From Bacteroidota bacterium (GTDB lineage Bacteria > Bacteroidota > Bacteroidia > B-17B0 > Aurantibacillaceae), in the NCBI GenBank assembly GCA_021156365.1, contig JAJNDK010000008.1:1-64000 (forward strand): 64,000 nt of DNA, in the 5' to 3' direction. This document shows positions 21,514 to 30,603 of this stretch, piece after piece. Numbering within the stretch: the first letter of the stretch is position 1; each line of letters begins with the position of its first letter. A model generated the notes under the pieces. It was given only the letters and a program-made list of their open reading frames with translations. It had not been told where the DNA came from and searched no databases. The position numbers and the translations under genes were made by a program.

Positions 21514-22031
21514 CAAAGTCCTTTGTATTTAGTGTTTATATACGTTATCATATCTTTTGTCACATTGATCTCTTCTTCTGCATACATAACCGCCCCTTCT
21601 CCGTTGGCTCCCAGTATAACCGAATACTTTTTTTCAATTCCGTATTCTTTTGCATACTGGTTTATCTGGTTCACGATCTGTTCATAATAATTCGCCTGCA
21701 TGTTCTCACTATCTTCCTCCAGTTCCTGCTTCTTATTTAAGAAATAAGACCTTTTGGTTTCGAACAAAATGTTCTTTTCCTTATTTTCGGGACTGATCTG
21801 CAACTGATTAAAAATCAGCTTCAGATCCAGCTCAAGACTGTCTATTATTTTTTTTCGTGCCGATTCCGCCTTCATGAATTTGGCATCCAGTTCTTTTTTG
21901 CCGTCAAACTCATTATACACTTTATTCACTTCCACCCAGGCTATTTTATTGCTGTCATTTCTTAAAAGAAAATAAAGCCCAAGCGCCAAAACAACCACTG
22001 CCCCTATTCCTATACTATATACTTTTTTCAT
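21513..22031 (-). CDS. OmpH/Skp-family periplasmic chaperone
   Basis: 172 residues: an N-terminal membrane segment or uncleaved signal (residues 4-23), then IAWVEVNKVYNEFDGKKELD, a long helical/coiled-coil middle (about 50-125), and YGIEKKYSVILGANGEGAVM...INVTKDMITYINTKY. This is the normal layout of OmpH/Skp proteins, whose helical tentacles hold unfolded outer-membrane proteins in the periplasm. Its ATG overlaps the stop of the giant adhesin gene (TAATG) and its stop overlaps the next start. A Skp homologue placed inside an operon of giant secreted proteins, rather than in a bamA-lpxD setting, suggests a chaperone dedicated to this cargo (inference). Confidence 0.85.
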   Translation of the reverse strand: MKKVYSIGIGAVVVLALGLYFLLRNDSNKIAWVEVNKVYNEFDGKKELDAKFMKAESARKKIIDSLELDLKLIFNQLQISPENKEKNILFETKRSYFLNKKQELEEDSENMQANYYEQIVNQINQYAKEYGIEKKYSVILGANGEGAVMYAEEEINVTKDMITYINTKYKGL

Positions 22032-25000
22032 TATTGCTGATATCTGAATTTTAATACTAATGATTCCTTCTTCTCACTTTTAACTTCCAAAACAAAGAAC
22101 TTTCCTACATCACCACTGCCAAAGCCACAATCCGTATCAAGGTCCAATACATACCTGTTATCGCCATATACTTTTGTCATTGGAACAGTAAGTTCTGTAG
22201 CTCTTACATCACGCTGGCTGTCAATAATTGAATACGTAATGTTGCCGGAAATATACTCTTCGTTAAAAATGAACCGTAATTTGTCGTCCACTACCTGGTA
22301 AAAAGAACCGTCTACTGCTTTTTTTAATACTCCATACGAATATGCAGGATCGGTAATAGAGATCATGACCGCGTCGTCCAGCTCACATCCTAATACATCC
22401 GTAACAGTAACCGTATAAGTAGTAGTAACAGCCGGAGTAACCGTAACGGTTTGCACCGATCCTGAAGGAACCATAGTTGTGGTTGGTGTCCACGAATAAG
22501 TAAGCGGCGTTTCGCTGGAAGTAGTATTGGCATTCAGTGTAGCTGAATTGCCCCCAATAATTGTTTGATCAGAACCGGCATCCAGTGTTGTGTTACTGTA
22601 GTTTACAAACACATTATCAGAAGACGAACATCCGGTAGCAGTATAGGTAATAGTGACAGAATAGGTAATATCGCTGGTTACGGTTACACTCGGGCTCGGC
22701 ACCGTAGTACTGCTAAGTCCTGTGCCGGGGCTCCATGAAAACGAATAAGTACTTGTATTCGTAGGAGTAGCGGCTAAGATTCCGGATGCAGACGGACAGA
22801 TCATGATATCACTCCCTGCATTCGTAGCCGGTAAAGGATTTATAGTCAAGGTATGAGATGCGGTAGAGAAACAACCCGTCATAGGAAGATATTCAACCTC
22901 GGCGGTATAGGTGTATGATATCGGGCTGCTTCCTGCATTAACGGGGGTAACTGAATAGGTGTCACCACTCACAGAAGTAGGCGCCGTCCAGCCGTACACA
23001 TAACTTCCACTACCTGGTGTAACCGAAGCCGTCAGGTTTACCGTACCTGCACCCGAACATACACTTGTGGAGCCACTGATAGAAAGTGGTGAGGTAGTTT
23101 GTTTTACATAACAGGCATTCTGTCCTAAGGTAAAATGCCCGAAGGAGCCCAACGCAGAGGATGAGCTGATTGTTGTTCCCGCGAGCGAGTTACCAACACC
23201 GGTCCACTGGGAACCGTTCCACCAAGCAAGCCTCATTTCCGAAGGCACAGCTGCAATCATACAACTTCCCGAATTCCAGGTAGCGCCTACTGTTACAGAG
23301 GATGACCCTGCATCTCTTGTAAGGCTCCAGTACTCACAATTGCTCAGGTTAGCAATAGTCGTTGCATCAAGTGTCGAACCGTCTGTTTGGCCTGTTGCAT
23401 AGTATCTTGCCGTATAAGCATCCGTTGCCACAGCAGGGGCCGAAATAGTCAGCGGATGATATGCACCACTGCTCAATGCATCATCCCCGATAGGGAACAC
23501 AAATGCATCATCTCCTGTTTTTTGAACATCGGCATGAATATAACTCAGGTCTGATGCTCCCGTAGCAGTTGCATTATCCGTAAATGAAACTGTGGAAGTA
23601 TTGGTGGTTTTTAAGATCCCCTGATCAAAACTAAGTACCCCAGAAACAATAAGGGGATAGGAGAACTCTACAGGATCAGAAGCCACTGGACGAGCCAGCG
23701 TAAGGTTGTAAAACGTTTCCGTGCCGGCAGTAGAGGGGCCACTGATCGATTGAACTCCGGCAGCTGCCTGAAATTTCACTGTTCCGTTGCTGCAGGCAAA
23801 CGTTCCTGTATTTGTCCAGTCTCCGTATACCTTGAGCATGGAAGACGTGCCCGCAGTAAAGGTCGCCCCGGAACCGATAGTTAACGCTGTCAAGGTCATA
23901 GCAGCAGGAGAAGTGAATGTTCCCGAGCTTAAGGTAAAATTATTCGTGGTTAAATCCGTGATACCTGACAAGGCAAGCGCTGAACCAGTGCTTCGGGTTA
24001 CATCGTTAAAAGTAGTATTGGAAGCGCTTGTAATGGTCTGCGTTCCCGAACCTGTAAAATTCAGCACATTGCTTCCTGAGCCACAGGTAAATGTGCCACT
24101 GTTATTCCAGTCACCCGTTACATTTATTGCGGAGGAAGTACCGGCTGTGAATGTTGCCCCCGAACCGATAGTCAGAGTAGCTATGTTCATCGTAGCAGGG
24201 GAAGTGAACGTCCCGGAGCTTAAGGTAAAATCTTTTGAGGTCAACGTGGTAATGCCAGACAGGGCAAGGGATGAACCTGTTGAGCGTGTCACATTGTTAA
24301 AAGTTGTAGTAGAGCCACTTGTAATGGTCTGTGCACCTGAGCCGGTAAAGTTCACCACATTACTCCCTGAGCCACAGGTAAACGTTCCGCTGTTATTCCA
24401 ATTACCGGTAACATTGATAGCAGAAGAACTGCCCGCTGTATATGTTGCTCCCGAACCAATGGTCAGAATAGCGATGTTCATTGTTGCAGGAGAAGTAAAT
24501 GTTCCCGAGCTCAGCGTAAAATCTTTTGTGGTCAGCGTGGTAATACCAGACAAGGCAAGTGATGATCCCGTGCTGCGTGTCACATTGTTAAAGGTAGTTG
24601 TAGCGCCACTTGTAATAGTTTGTGTACCAGAACCTGTAAAGTTCACTACGTTGGTTCCTGAGCCACAGGTAAATGTTCCGCTATTTGTAAAGTCTCCCGT
24701 TACATTTATTACGGAAGAAGATCCTGCTGTATAAGTCGTTCCCGAACCGATCGTCAGAGTTGCTATGTTCATCGTTGCAGGAGAAGTGAATGTCCCCGAG
24801 TTCAACGTAAAATCTTTTGTGGTTAGTGTGGTGATACCGGATAAGGTAAGCGCTGAACCCGTTGAGCGGGTAACATTACTGAATGTCGTCGTTGAGCCGC
24901 TGGTAATGAGTTGTGTTCCTGATCCCGTAAAATTTACTACGTTGGAACCAGTACCACAGGTAAATGTTCCGCTATTCGTAAAGTTCCCCGTAACATTCAT

Positions 25001-27979
25001 TACAGAAGAGATACCCGCTGTAAAAGTTGTTCCCGAACCGATCGTCAGGATCGCTATATTCATTGTAGCAGGAGATGTGAATGTACCGGAGCTCAGGGTA
25101 AAATCTTTTGTGGTTAAAGTCGTAATTCCTGAAAGAGCGAGGGCTGAACCTACGGTGCGGATCACATTATTAAATGTGGTAGTAGCCCCACTTGTAATGG
25201 TTATTGTACCTGAGCCCATAAAATGGGCTGTTCCTGTTCCTGCTGTATACGTCCCGCTTGTATTGGTCCAGTTTCCCTTTAAATATATGGAATAATTATT
25301 CGCATCAAGAGTTCCTGCTGTTAATGTAAGAGTTCCGCCAATAACTATATTATCCATCAGAGTGGCAATATTGGATGGGTTATTCAGCGTTACATTACAT
25401 AAAAAACCTGTTGATGTGCTACCGTTCCCCGAAATATTTTGCCCGCTTGATCCATTGATTAGTATAGTTCCCGAACCACCGCTTCCACTACCGGTATTAC
25501 TATTCGCAACGTTTCCTTTACAAGCAATAGTTCCGGTATTTATTAACAAATTATTACCTCCTCCGGCCAGTGTAGTTGTACCTGTGGCCGTTACGGCATT
25601 AGAAACAGTCACTGTAAGATTCGCAGCAGGAGTAATCGTAAGATTAGCTATAGTAAATGTCCCCGCCACTGTTATACTGTTCGATGCATTATTTGTCAGC
25701 GTAATAGTAGAAGAGCCCGCAGATATGGTACCTGCAGTATAAGTAAGGTTACCCGCTATAGTGGTGATATTGCTTAAGGTAAGTGTGTTCGATTTATTAA
25801 TTGTTACGTTACACAGATTACCCGCCAAAGCTGTTCCACTTCCGGCCAGTGCCTGGGCACCTGTACCATTAATAAGGATAGTTCCGGTTCCGCCACCACC
25901 GGTACCAATATTATTGACCGTAATATTACCCTGGGCTGCGATCGTTCCGGTGTTGATGGTAATACGTTTGGCACTTGTATTCCCCTCGAAGGTTGTAGTA
26001 CCTGTTACCGTCACTGTATTGGAAACAGCTACTGTCAGTGTAGTTGTGGGGGCAACCGTAAGATTAGCAACCGTAAATGTTCCCGCCACTGTTATACTGT
26101 TCGCTGCGTTATTTGTCAATGCAATAGTAGAAGAACCGACCGATAAAGTACCAGCGGTGTGGGTAAGGTTACCCGCTATGGTGGTGATACTGCTTAAAGT
26201 AAGTGTGTTCGATTTATTGATAGTTACATTACAAAGACTGCCGGCCAAAACAGTTCCGCTGCCGGCCAGAGCCTGAGCACCTGTACCATTGATCAGGATC
26301 GTAGCGGATCCACCGCCACCGGTACCGGTATTTGTTACAGTAATATTCCCCTGTGCAGTAATGGTACCCGTATTTATTGTTAAACTATTGGCACCTCCGG
26401 CAAGCGTAGTTGTACCTGTTACCGTCACCGTATTGGAAACAGCCACCGTAAGTGTCGTTGTGGGAGCAAATGTTAGATTATTCAATGTGAACGATCCGGA
26501 TACTGTAGTACTATTCGCTGCATTGTTTGTCAGTGCAATGGTAGAAGAGCCTACCGATAAAGTACCAGCGGTGTGGGTAAGATTACCAGCTATAGTAGTG
26601 ATACTGCTTAAGGTAAGTGTGTTCGATTTATTGATAGTTACATTACAAAGGCTGCCACCCAAAACAGTTCCGCTGCCGGCCAGAGCCTGGGCACCTGAAC
26701 CATTGATAAGGATCGTAGCGGATCCGCCGCCTCCGGTACCGGTATTCGTTACAGTAACATTCCCCTGCGCTGTAATAGTCCCGGTATTTATGGTTAAACT
26801 ATTAGCACCTCCTGCAAGAGTAGTTGTCCCTGGTACGGTCACCGTATTCGAAATGGCAACAGCAAGCGCGGCTGTTGGTGCAAATGTGAGATTATTCAAT
26901 GTGAACGATCCGGATACTGTAGTACTATTCACTGCATTGTTTGTCAGCACAATGGTTGAAGAGCCCGCAGAAATTGTTCCCTGAGTATATGTGAGGTTTC
27001 CTGCAACAGATATAGTATTTGCTAAATTCAGGGTGCCGGTTGCTTTATTAATCACGAGGTTACAAAGTTTTCCAACATTAACTGCGGAAGAATACCCTGT
27101 TATCGTTTGAGTTCCTGTACCATTTACTTCAATGGTAGCCGTACCTCCACCGGTCACAGCCAGGTCTCCATTGGTAATGGTAATATTTCCTTTTGCATTT
27201 ATTTTTTTACTGGTACTGGTATTAATAATGATTGGGAAATCTTCTCCACTAAGCGTAAGTGTATTATCAACCGTCATATCCGTATTCAGAACAAATGTGC
27301 CTTCTGTAATATCATATGCGCCAAAAGTCAGGTTGTAAAATGTTCCGCTATTCATCCCAAAAGGGATATTGGTTCCCCAGCTGAATACTGTACCTGAATT
27401 GTGGTTATAGGTACCAGATGTTTTGCTCAGGCCTCCATACATATTTGTAGTACCGGAAGATACAGTCAATGTTCCACCTGATTGGGTGAGCAAGCCCACA
27501 ACAGACATGGTTGGTGATCCGGCAGTGAATGTTCCTGCGGAGATGGTAAAGGCACCATTACATAAAAAGGCACCTGTGCTCGAAGCTGCAGTATATGTTC
27601 CTGTATTTTGTGAAAAGCCCGAAGCTCCAACTGTCACATTAAAATTGCCCTGGGTTATCGTTCCTGTATAAGCATTTCCATGCGAAGACAGTATAGTAAG
27701 ACCGGCAACACTCACTGTGGCATTTATGTTACAAGCCCCGTTCGGTGTAATAAAAAAAGGTGAAGTCCCCCAGCTATCACCATTAAAAATAGCCACATCT
27801 GAGCTGCCAGGAACCGATGCTCCACCGGTACCCGTACCAGTTGTAGTGGACCAGTTATCAGTATCGTTCCAATCTCCCGGACTGGTAGCAATCCAATACC
27901 TGTTGGCAGCAAATGACACACTTGATATACATATAAAAAACAGACAGAGCAGTTTTTTGAAATAATGTTTCCTACCCAT
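22031..27979 (-). CDS. Giant repeat adhesin (beta-strand repeats, Ig-like domains)
   Basis: 1982 residues from the ATG at 27979; the frame is open 21 codons further upstream, but MGRKHYFKKLLCLFFICISS is a proper signal peptide. After an N-terminal domain (NRYWIATSPGDWNDTDNWST) come five copies of a roughly 140-residue Thr/Gly/Asn-rich unit (about residues 280-890) and five copies of a roughly 97-residue unit (about 910-1405). A WxGxxW-like surface domain, several Ig/PKD-like modules (about 1630-1865) and a unique C-terminal domain of about 115 residues (VLKKAVDGSFYQVVDDKLRF ... LVLKFRYQQ) follow. The C-terminus is not a recognisable T9SS sorting domain. It is the first gene of the giant-protein operon, divergent from the response regulator. 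Likely a long surface fibre or adhesin; export route unknown. Confidence 0.88.
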   Translation of the reverse strand: MGRKHYFKKLLCLFFICISSVSFAANRYWIATSPGDWNDTDNWSTTTGTGTGGASVPGSSDVAIFNGDSWGTSPFFITPNGACNINATVSVAGLTILSSHGNAYTGTITQGNFNVTVGASGFSQNTGTYTAASSTGAFLCNGAFTISAGTFTAGSPTMSVVGLLTQSGGTLTVSSGTTNMYGGLSKTSGTYNHNSGTVFSWGTNIPFGMNSGTFYNLTFGAYDITEGTFVLNTDMTVDNTLTLSGEDFPIIINTSTSKKINAKGNITITNGDLAVTGGGTATIEVNGTGTQTITGYSSAVNVGKLCNLVINKATGTLNLANTISVAGNLTYTQGTISAGSSTIVLTNNAVNSTTVSGSFTLNNLTFAPTAALAVAISNTVTVPGTTTLAGGANSLTINTGTITAQGNVTVTNTGTGGGGSATILINGSGAQALAGSGTVLGGSLCNVTINKSNTLTLSSITTIAGNLTHTAGTLSVGSSTIALTNNAANSTTVSGSFTLNNLTFAPTTTLTVAVSNTVTVTGTTTLAGGANSLTINTGTITAQGNITVTNTGTGGGGSATILINGTGAQALAGSGTVLAGSLCNVTINKSNTLTLSSITTIAGNLTHTAGTLSVGSSTIALTNNAANSITVAGTFTVANLTVAPTTTLTVAVSNTVTVTGTTTFEGNTSAKRITINTGTIAAQGNITVNNIGTGGGGTGTILINGTGAQALAGSGTALAGNLCNVTINKSNTLTLSNITTIAGNLTYTAGTISAGSSTITLTNNASNSITVAGTFTIANLTITPAANLTVTVSNAVTATGTTTLAGGGNNLLINTGTIACKGNVANSNTGSGSGGSGTILINGSSGQNISGNGSTSTGFLCNVTLNNPSNIATLMDNIVIGGTLTLTAGTLDANNYSIYLKGNWTNTSGTYTAGTGTAHFMGSGTITITSGATTTFNNVIRTVGSALALSGITTLTTKDFTLSSGTFTSPATMNIAILTIGSGTTFTAGISSVMNVTGNFTNSGTFTCGTGSNVVNFTGSGTQLITSGSTTTFSNVTRSTGSALTLSGITTLTTKDFTLNSGTFTSPATMNIATLTIGSGTTYTAGSSSVINVTGDFTNSGTFTCGSGTNVVNFTGSGTQTITSGATTTFNNVTRSTGSSLALSGITTLTTKDFTLSSGTFTSPATMNIAILTIGSGATYTAGSSSAINVTGNWNNSGTFTCGSGSNVVNFTGSGAQTITSGSTTTFNNVTRSTGSSLALSGITTLTSKDFTLSSGTFTSPATMNIATLTIGSGATFTAGTSSAINVTGDWNNSGTFTCGSGSNVLNFTGSGTQTITSASNTTFNDVTRSTGSALALSGITDLTTNNFTLSSGTFTSPAAMTLTALTIGSGATFTAGTSSMLKVYGDWTNTGTFACSNGTVKFQAAAGVQSISGPSTAGTETFYNLTLARPVASDPVEFSYPLIVSGVLSFDQGILKTTNTSTVSFTDNATATGASDLSYIHADVQKTGDDAFVFPIGDDALSSGAYHPLTISAPAVATDAYTARYYATGQTDGSTLDATTIANLSNCEYWSLTRDAGSSSVTVGATWNSGSCMIAAVPSEMRLAWWNGSQWTGVGNSLAGTTISSSSALGSFGHFTLGQNACYVKQTTSPLSISGSTSVCSGAGTVNLTASVTPGSGSYVYGWTAPTSVSGDTYSVTPVNAGSSPISYTYTAEVEYLPMTGCFSTASHTLTINPLPATNAGSDIMICPSASGILAATPTNTSTYSFSWSPGTGLSSTTVPSPSVTVTSDITYSVTITYTATGCSSSDNVFVNYSNTTLDAGSDQTIIGGNSATLNANTTSSETPLTYSWTPTTTMVPSGSVQTVTVTPAVTTTYTVTVTDVLGCELDDAVMISITDPAYSYGVLKKAVDGSFYQVVDDKLRFIFNEEYISGNITYSIIDSQRDVRATELTVPMTKVYGDNRYVLDLDTDCGFGSGDVGKFFVLEVKSEKKESLVLKFRYQQ
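23760..25240 (-). repeat. Tandem ~97-residue repeats in the giant adhesin
   Basis: Five tandem units of about 291-294 bp, each containing SGITTLTTKDFTLSSGTFTS and then a TIGSG(A/T)T(F/Y)TAG segment. Their DNA is highly similar between copies, so copy-number change by slippage or recombination is plausible. A degenerate sixth partial unit follows (VQSISGPSTAGTETFYNLTL). Confidence 0.85.
25310..27150 (-). repeat. Tandem ~140-residue repeats in the giant adhesin
   Basis: Five tandem units of about 420 bp. Phase markers such as the repeated VTINKSNTLTLSSITTIAGN recur at about 420-bp spacing (near 27040, 26620, 26200, 25785 and 25365). The middle copies are nearly identical at DNA level while the outer two have diverged, which suggests ongoing homogenisation by recombination. 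Confidence 0.85.
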
Positions 27980-28426
27980 AAATTTTAAAAATTGAATAAA
28001 TAGTATTTGGACGTATAGAATGACTTTTTGTAGAAGTAACATGTGAGCGAACCTGCTGTTGTATCAATTGAAGAGAATGAGATATTGCCAGAGGCATATA
28101 TCTGGTGTTGAAAAGCGCCGCCAAAACGAAATATGAAATCAACAGGGGGGTAGTTCATAATAGTTGTGTTCTGAAATGCAATTATATGGAAATACTTATC
28201 TACGCTACAAACGTTTTTTAAATTTGTTTATAACTTAACCTTAAACAAACATCTTAAACCCTTGCGTTTCAAGCTATTTACCAGTCACTCAGTTTTTTGC
28301 ACATTCCTGTTTTTCATCTGATGGCTCGCATTTATATCTCGCTATTATTAGCTAATTTTATGCTAATAATAGCAGAGTGAAACTTTTAAATTCTTTTTTC
28401 GTTACTTGTTCTAATACTTATTTATT
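27980..28426. other. Divergent intergenic control region between the two operons
   Basis: 447 bp separate the minus-strand adhesin start from the plus-strand response-regulator start, so both promoters must lie here. The only strong structure I see is the perfect 12-bp inverted repeat at 28341-28373. No convincing ORF or RNA gene is present. A near-match to the Bacteroidota -7 box on the minus strand (GATGTTTG read from about 28253) is too weak to call. Confidence 0.6.
28341..28373. promoter_or_regulatory. Perfect 12-bp inverted repeat upstream of the response regulator
   Basis: Arms GCTATTATTAGC (28341-28352) and GCTAATAATAGC (28362-28373) are exact reverse complements separated by 9 bp; the centre starts 70 bp before the response-regulator ATG. 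The spacing fits a dimer operator or a leader hairpin. A terminator is less likely because the downstream T-run begins about 10 nt later and is interrupted. Confidence 0.6.
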
Positions 28427-29083
28427 ATGGAAACAAAAACGACCATAATGATTGCCGAAGATCATAAGCTGATACTCGGTGGCCTGATCAGGATCCTGAA
28501 CGAACGGGAAGATTTTGAAGTGATAGGTGAAGCCGTCAACGGCAGAGAACTGTTAGAGCTCTTAAAGACAAAACAACCGCACATCATCCTGCTTGATCTT
28601 GAAATGCCAGTGATGTCGGGCGGTGAAGCATATGAAGAAATCAAGATCCTGTACCCGGAAATTAAAACGATTATCATCAGCACGCATTATACAGACAGTT
28701 ATATTTCCGAATATTTTTTAAAAGGTGTAAACGGATACCTGCCAAAGAACAGCGATCCGGAGCAATTGTGCGAAGCCATTGATGCGGTTATTGCAGATCA
28801 ATACTACTTTAACCAGGGCGTATCCAAACTGCTCCTGTCAAAAATGATAGAAGACTACAAACAGAAAAAAAACACGCAAAAAACAGAGCTGACTGAAACC
28901 GAGCTCTCGATCCTAAAAATGCTGTGTGAGGAAAAAACCTCAAAAAAAATTGCGGAAGAGCTGAACCTCACTCCTTATGTAGTAGATCACCAAAGACGAA
29001 GCATCCAATCAAAAACACAACAAAATACAACCGTCGGCCTTGTTAAATTTGCCATAAAGAACGGGATCATCCGTATTGATTAA
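28427..29083 (+). CDS. NarL/FixJ-type response regulator
   Basis: 218 residues: a receiver domain (about 5-125) with acidic pocket E11/D12, phospho-acceptor D57 in IILLDLEMP, switch S85/T86 and K107 in GYLPKNS, then a LuxR-type helix-turn-helix (about 150-212; TELTETELSILKMLCEEKTS, KKIAEELNL). The recognition-helix region (TPYVVDHQRRSIQSKT) departs somewhat from the usual TV..H...I..KL pattern. It is therefore a phosphorylation-controlled transcription factor. No partner kinase is adjacent. It is the first plus-strand gene next to the secretion-like set, 68 bp before the ATPase, and faces the giant-protein operon across a shared control region, so it may regulate both. Confidence 0.93.
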   Translation: METKTTIMIAEDHKLILGGLIRILNEREDFEVIGEAVNGRELLELLKTKQPHIILLDLEMPVMSGGEAYEEIKILYPEIKTIIISTHYTDSYISEYFLKGVNGYLPKNSDPEQLCEAIDAVIADQYYFNQGVSKLLLSKMIEDYKQKKNTQKTELTETELSILKMLCEEKTSKKIAEELNLTPYVVDHQRRSIQSKTQQNTTVGLVKFAIKNGIIRID

Positions 29084-29151
29084 GGCTTTACACTGAAAAT
29101 AACCGAAATTTAAACCGGATTCCCTGATTCTTTTATTTCTTTCACTTACAT

Positions 29152-30594
29152 TTGTCTTCCCTGGAAACAACGGATCACATACCACTCAGCCTCGAACAAC
29201 AGCAACTGGTCAACAGTGACCAGGCCTGGTATTTTGGTATCATTCCAAAAGCTGCTACAAAAAGCAGCATCGAATTTTATATCGATCCGGATAAACTGCG
29301 GAGCGATCTGCCGGATGAGTTAGAAGTACTTTTTGGCAAAACGGTTATGCTCGAAAAAAGCGATCCGACACTGATCAAAAAAACACTGGCCAAGTATTAC
29401 CGGAAAAATGAAGGAACCAGTACCAACCGGAAAAACATCAATGTAAAGTCGGATGAGTTTTTACATTCGCTCGTATCCGAAGCACGGGAGCTTGGCAGTA
29501 GTGATATACATATCGAAATATACGATGACAAATGCCGGATCCGTTTCCGTATCGATGGTATGCTTATCGAACGGCATGCCCTGAGCAAATCCGAATATCC
29601 TACTGCAGTAAATAAGATAAAGATCTCGGCCAACTGCGAGATCTCCGAAAAACGATTGCCGCAGGACGGAAGGATACAGCTGTTCTGGAACGGGAACAAG
29701 ATCGATATCCGCGTTTCCATACTTCCAACGCTGCATGGCGAAAAGATCGTACTGCGTTTATTGAGCAATGATGCCGCCAATATCGATATCCGGAAATTAG
29801 GTTTCTCGGATCTTCAACTGGAACATTATCTCGAAGGTGTAAAAAAACCGCATGGTATTGTGCTCATCAGCGGGCCAACCGGTTCGGGTAAAACAACTAC
29901 GCTATATGCTACCCTGAAGCTCCTGAATAAAACAACGAATAATATCCTCACGATAGAAGATCCGGTGGAGTATACACTCGAGGGAATTAACCAGGTACAG
30001 CTAAAAGAGGATATTGGTCTGAGCTTTGCCGCTGCTCTCCGTACTTTCCTGCGCCAGGATCCGGATGTGATCATGCTCGGGGAGATCCGTGATGGAGAAA
30101 CAGCACAAATGGCGATCCGCGCTTCCCTTACAGGGCATTTGGTATTATCTACCATTCACACCAATTCGGCCTGGGGAACTATTGCCCGTTTGGCCGATAT
30201 GGGAGTTCCGCCTTTCCTGATCGCCAGCACCCTCAACCTGAGTGTGGCCCAGCGTCTCGTACGTTTGTTGTGCACGATCTGCAAGGAAGCAAAGCCTTTT
30301 GAGTCCCTGTACCTGCCGAATACCTATATAGCTCCTAAAAAACTGGACACCCTCTATCACGCAACAGGCTGCGAACACTGCCATTATACAGGCTATAAAG
30401 GCAGAAAAGCACTTTACGAGGTCATTCCGGTAGATATGCATTTGGCAGAATCTATAAAAAACAATACTTTTACTATTTCCGGGTATTTAAAATCAAGGAA
30501 TATCAGCTCTCTGTCTGATAATGCTTTTGAGCTTCTTTCCTCGGGGGTGACTTCTGCTGAAGAAGTGTATACGTTGCTTGTAAATGAATACTAA
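29152..30594 (+). CDS. GspE/PilB-type secretion or pilus assembly ATPase
   Basis: 480 residues from a TTG at 29152 (no upstream ATG fits, and the next ATG is about 65 codons in, inside the N-terminal domain). An N-terminal domain (about 10-95) precedes the T2SE core: SDIHIE with the N2 domain, Walker A GPTGSGKTTT (241-250), Asp box ILTIEDPVEY (265-274), Walker B VIMLGEIRD (306-314), a His box near 329-337, and the tetracysteine metal site C374xxC377...C407xxC410 typical of GspE/PilB. Such ATPases are cytoplasmic hexamers that power pilus or pseudopilus assembly through an inner-membrane platform. Next in line is the secretin, 9 bp on. Whether it belongs to a T2SS or a type IV pilus cannot be told from this protein. 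Confidence 0.93.
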   Translation: MSSLETTDHIPLSLEQQQLVNSDQAWYFGIIPKAATKSSIEFYIDPDKLRSDLPDELEVLFGKTVMLEKSDPTLIKKTLAKYYRKNEGTSTNRKNINVKSDEFLHSLVSEARELGSSDIHIEIYDDKCRIRFRIDGMLIERHALSKSEYPTAVNKIKISANCEISEKRLPQDGRIQLFWNGNKIDIRVSILPTLHGEKIVLRLLSNDAANIDIRKLGFSDLQLEHYLEGVKKPHGIVLISGPTGSGKTTTLYATLKLLNKTTNNILTIEDPVEYTLEGINQVQLKEDIGLSFAAALRTFLRQDPDVIMLGEIRDGETAQMAIRASLTGHLVLSTIHTNSAWGTIARLADMGVPPFLIASTLNLSVAQRLVRLLCTICKEAKPFESLYLPNTYIAPKKLDTLYHATGCEHCHYTGYKGRKALYEVIPVDMHLAESIKNNTFTISGYLKSRNISSLSDNAFELLSSGVTSAEEVYTLLVNEY

Positions 30595-30603
30595 ACTATA
30601 ACA

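Noticed and set aside
23787-26984. Long plus-strand open frames (up to 315 codons) opposite the giant adhesin
   Set aside because: They are Val/Pro/Leu-rich mirror images of the Thr/Gly/Asn-rich repeats, lack signal peptides or domains, and share the repeat period of the minus-strand gene.
29147-29154. Exact TAnnTTTG box (TACATTTG) at the start of the ATPase gene
   Set aside because: It overlaps the TTG start codon; a promoter there would leave no leader and the only later ATG lies inside the conserved N-terminal domain. Probably chance.
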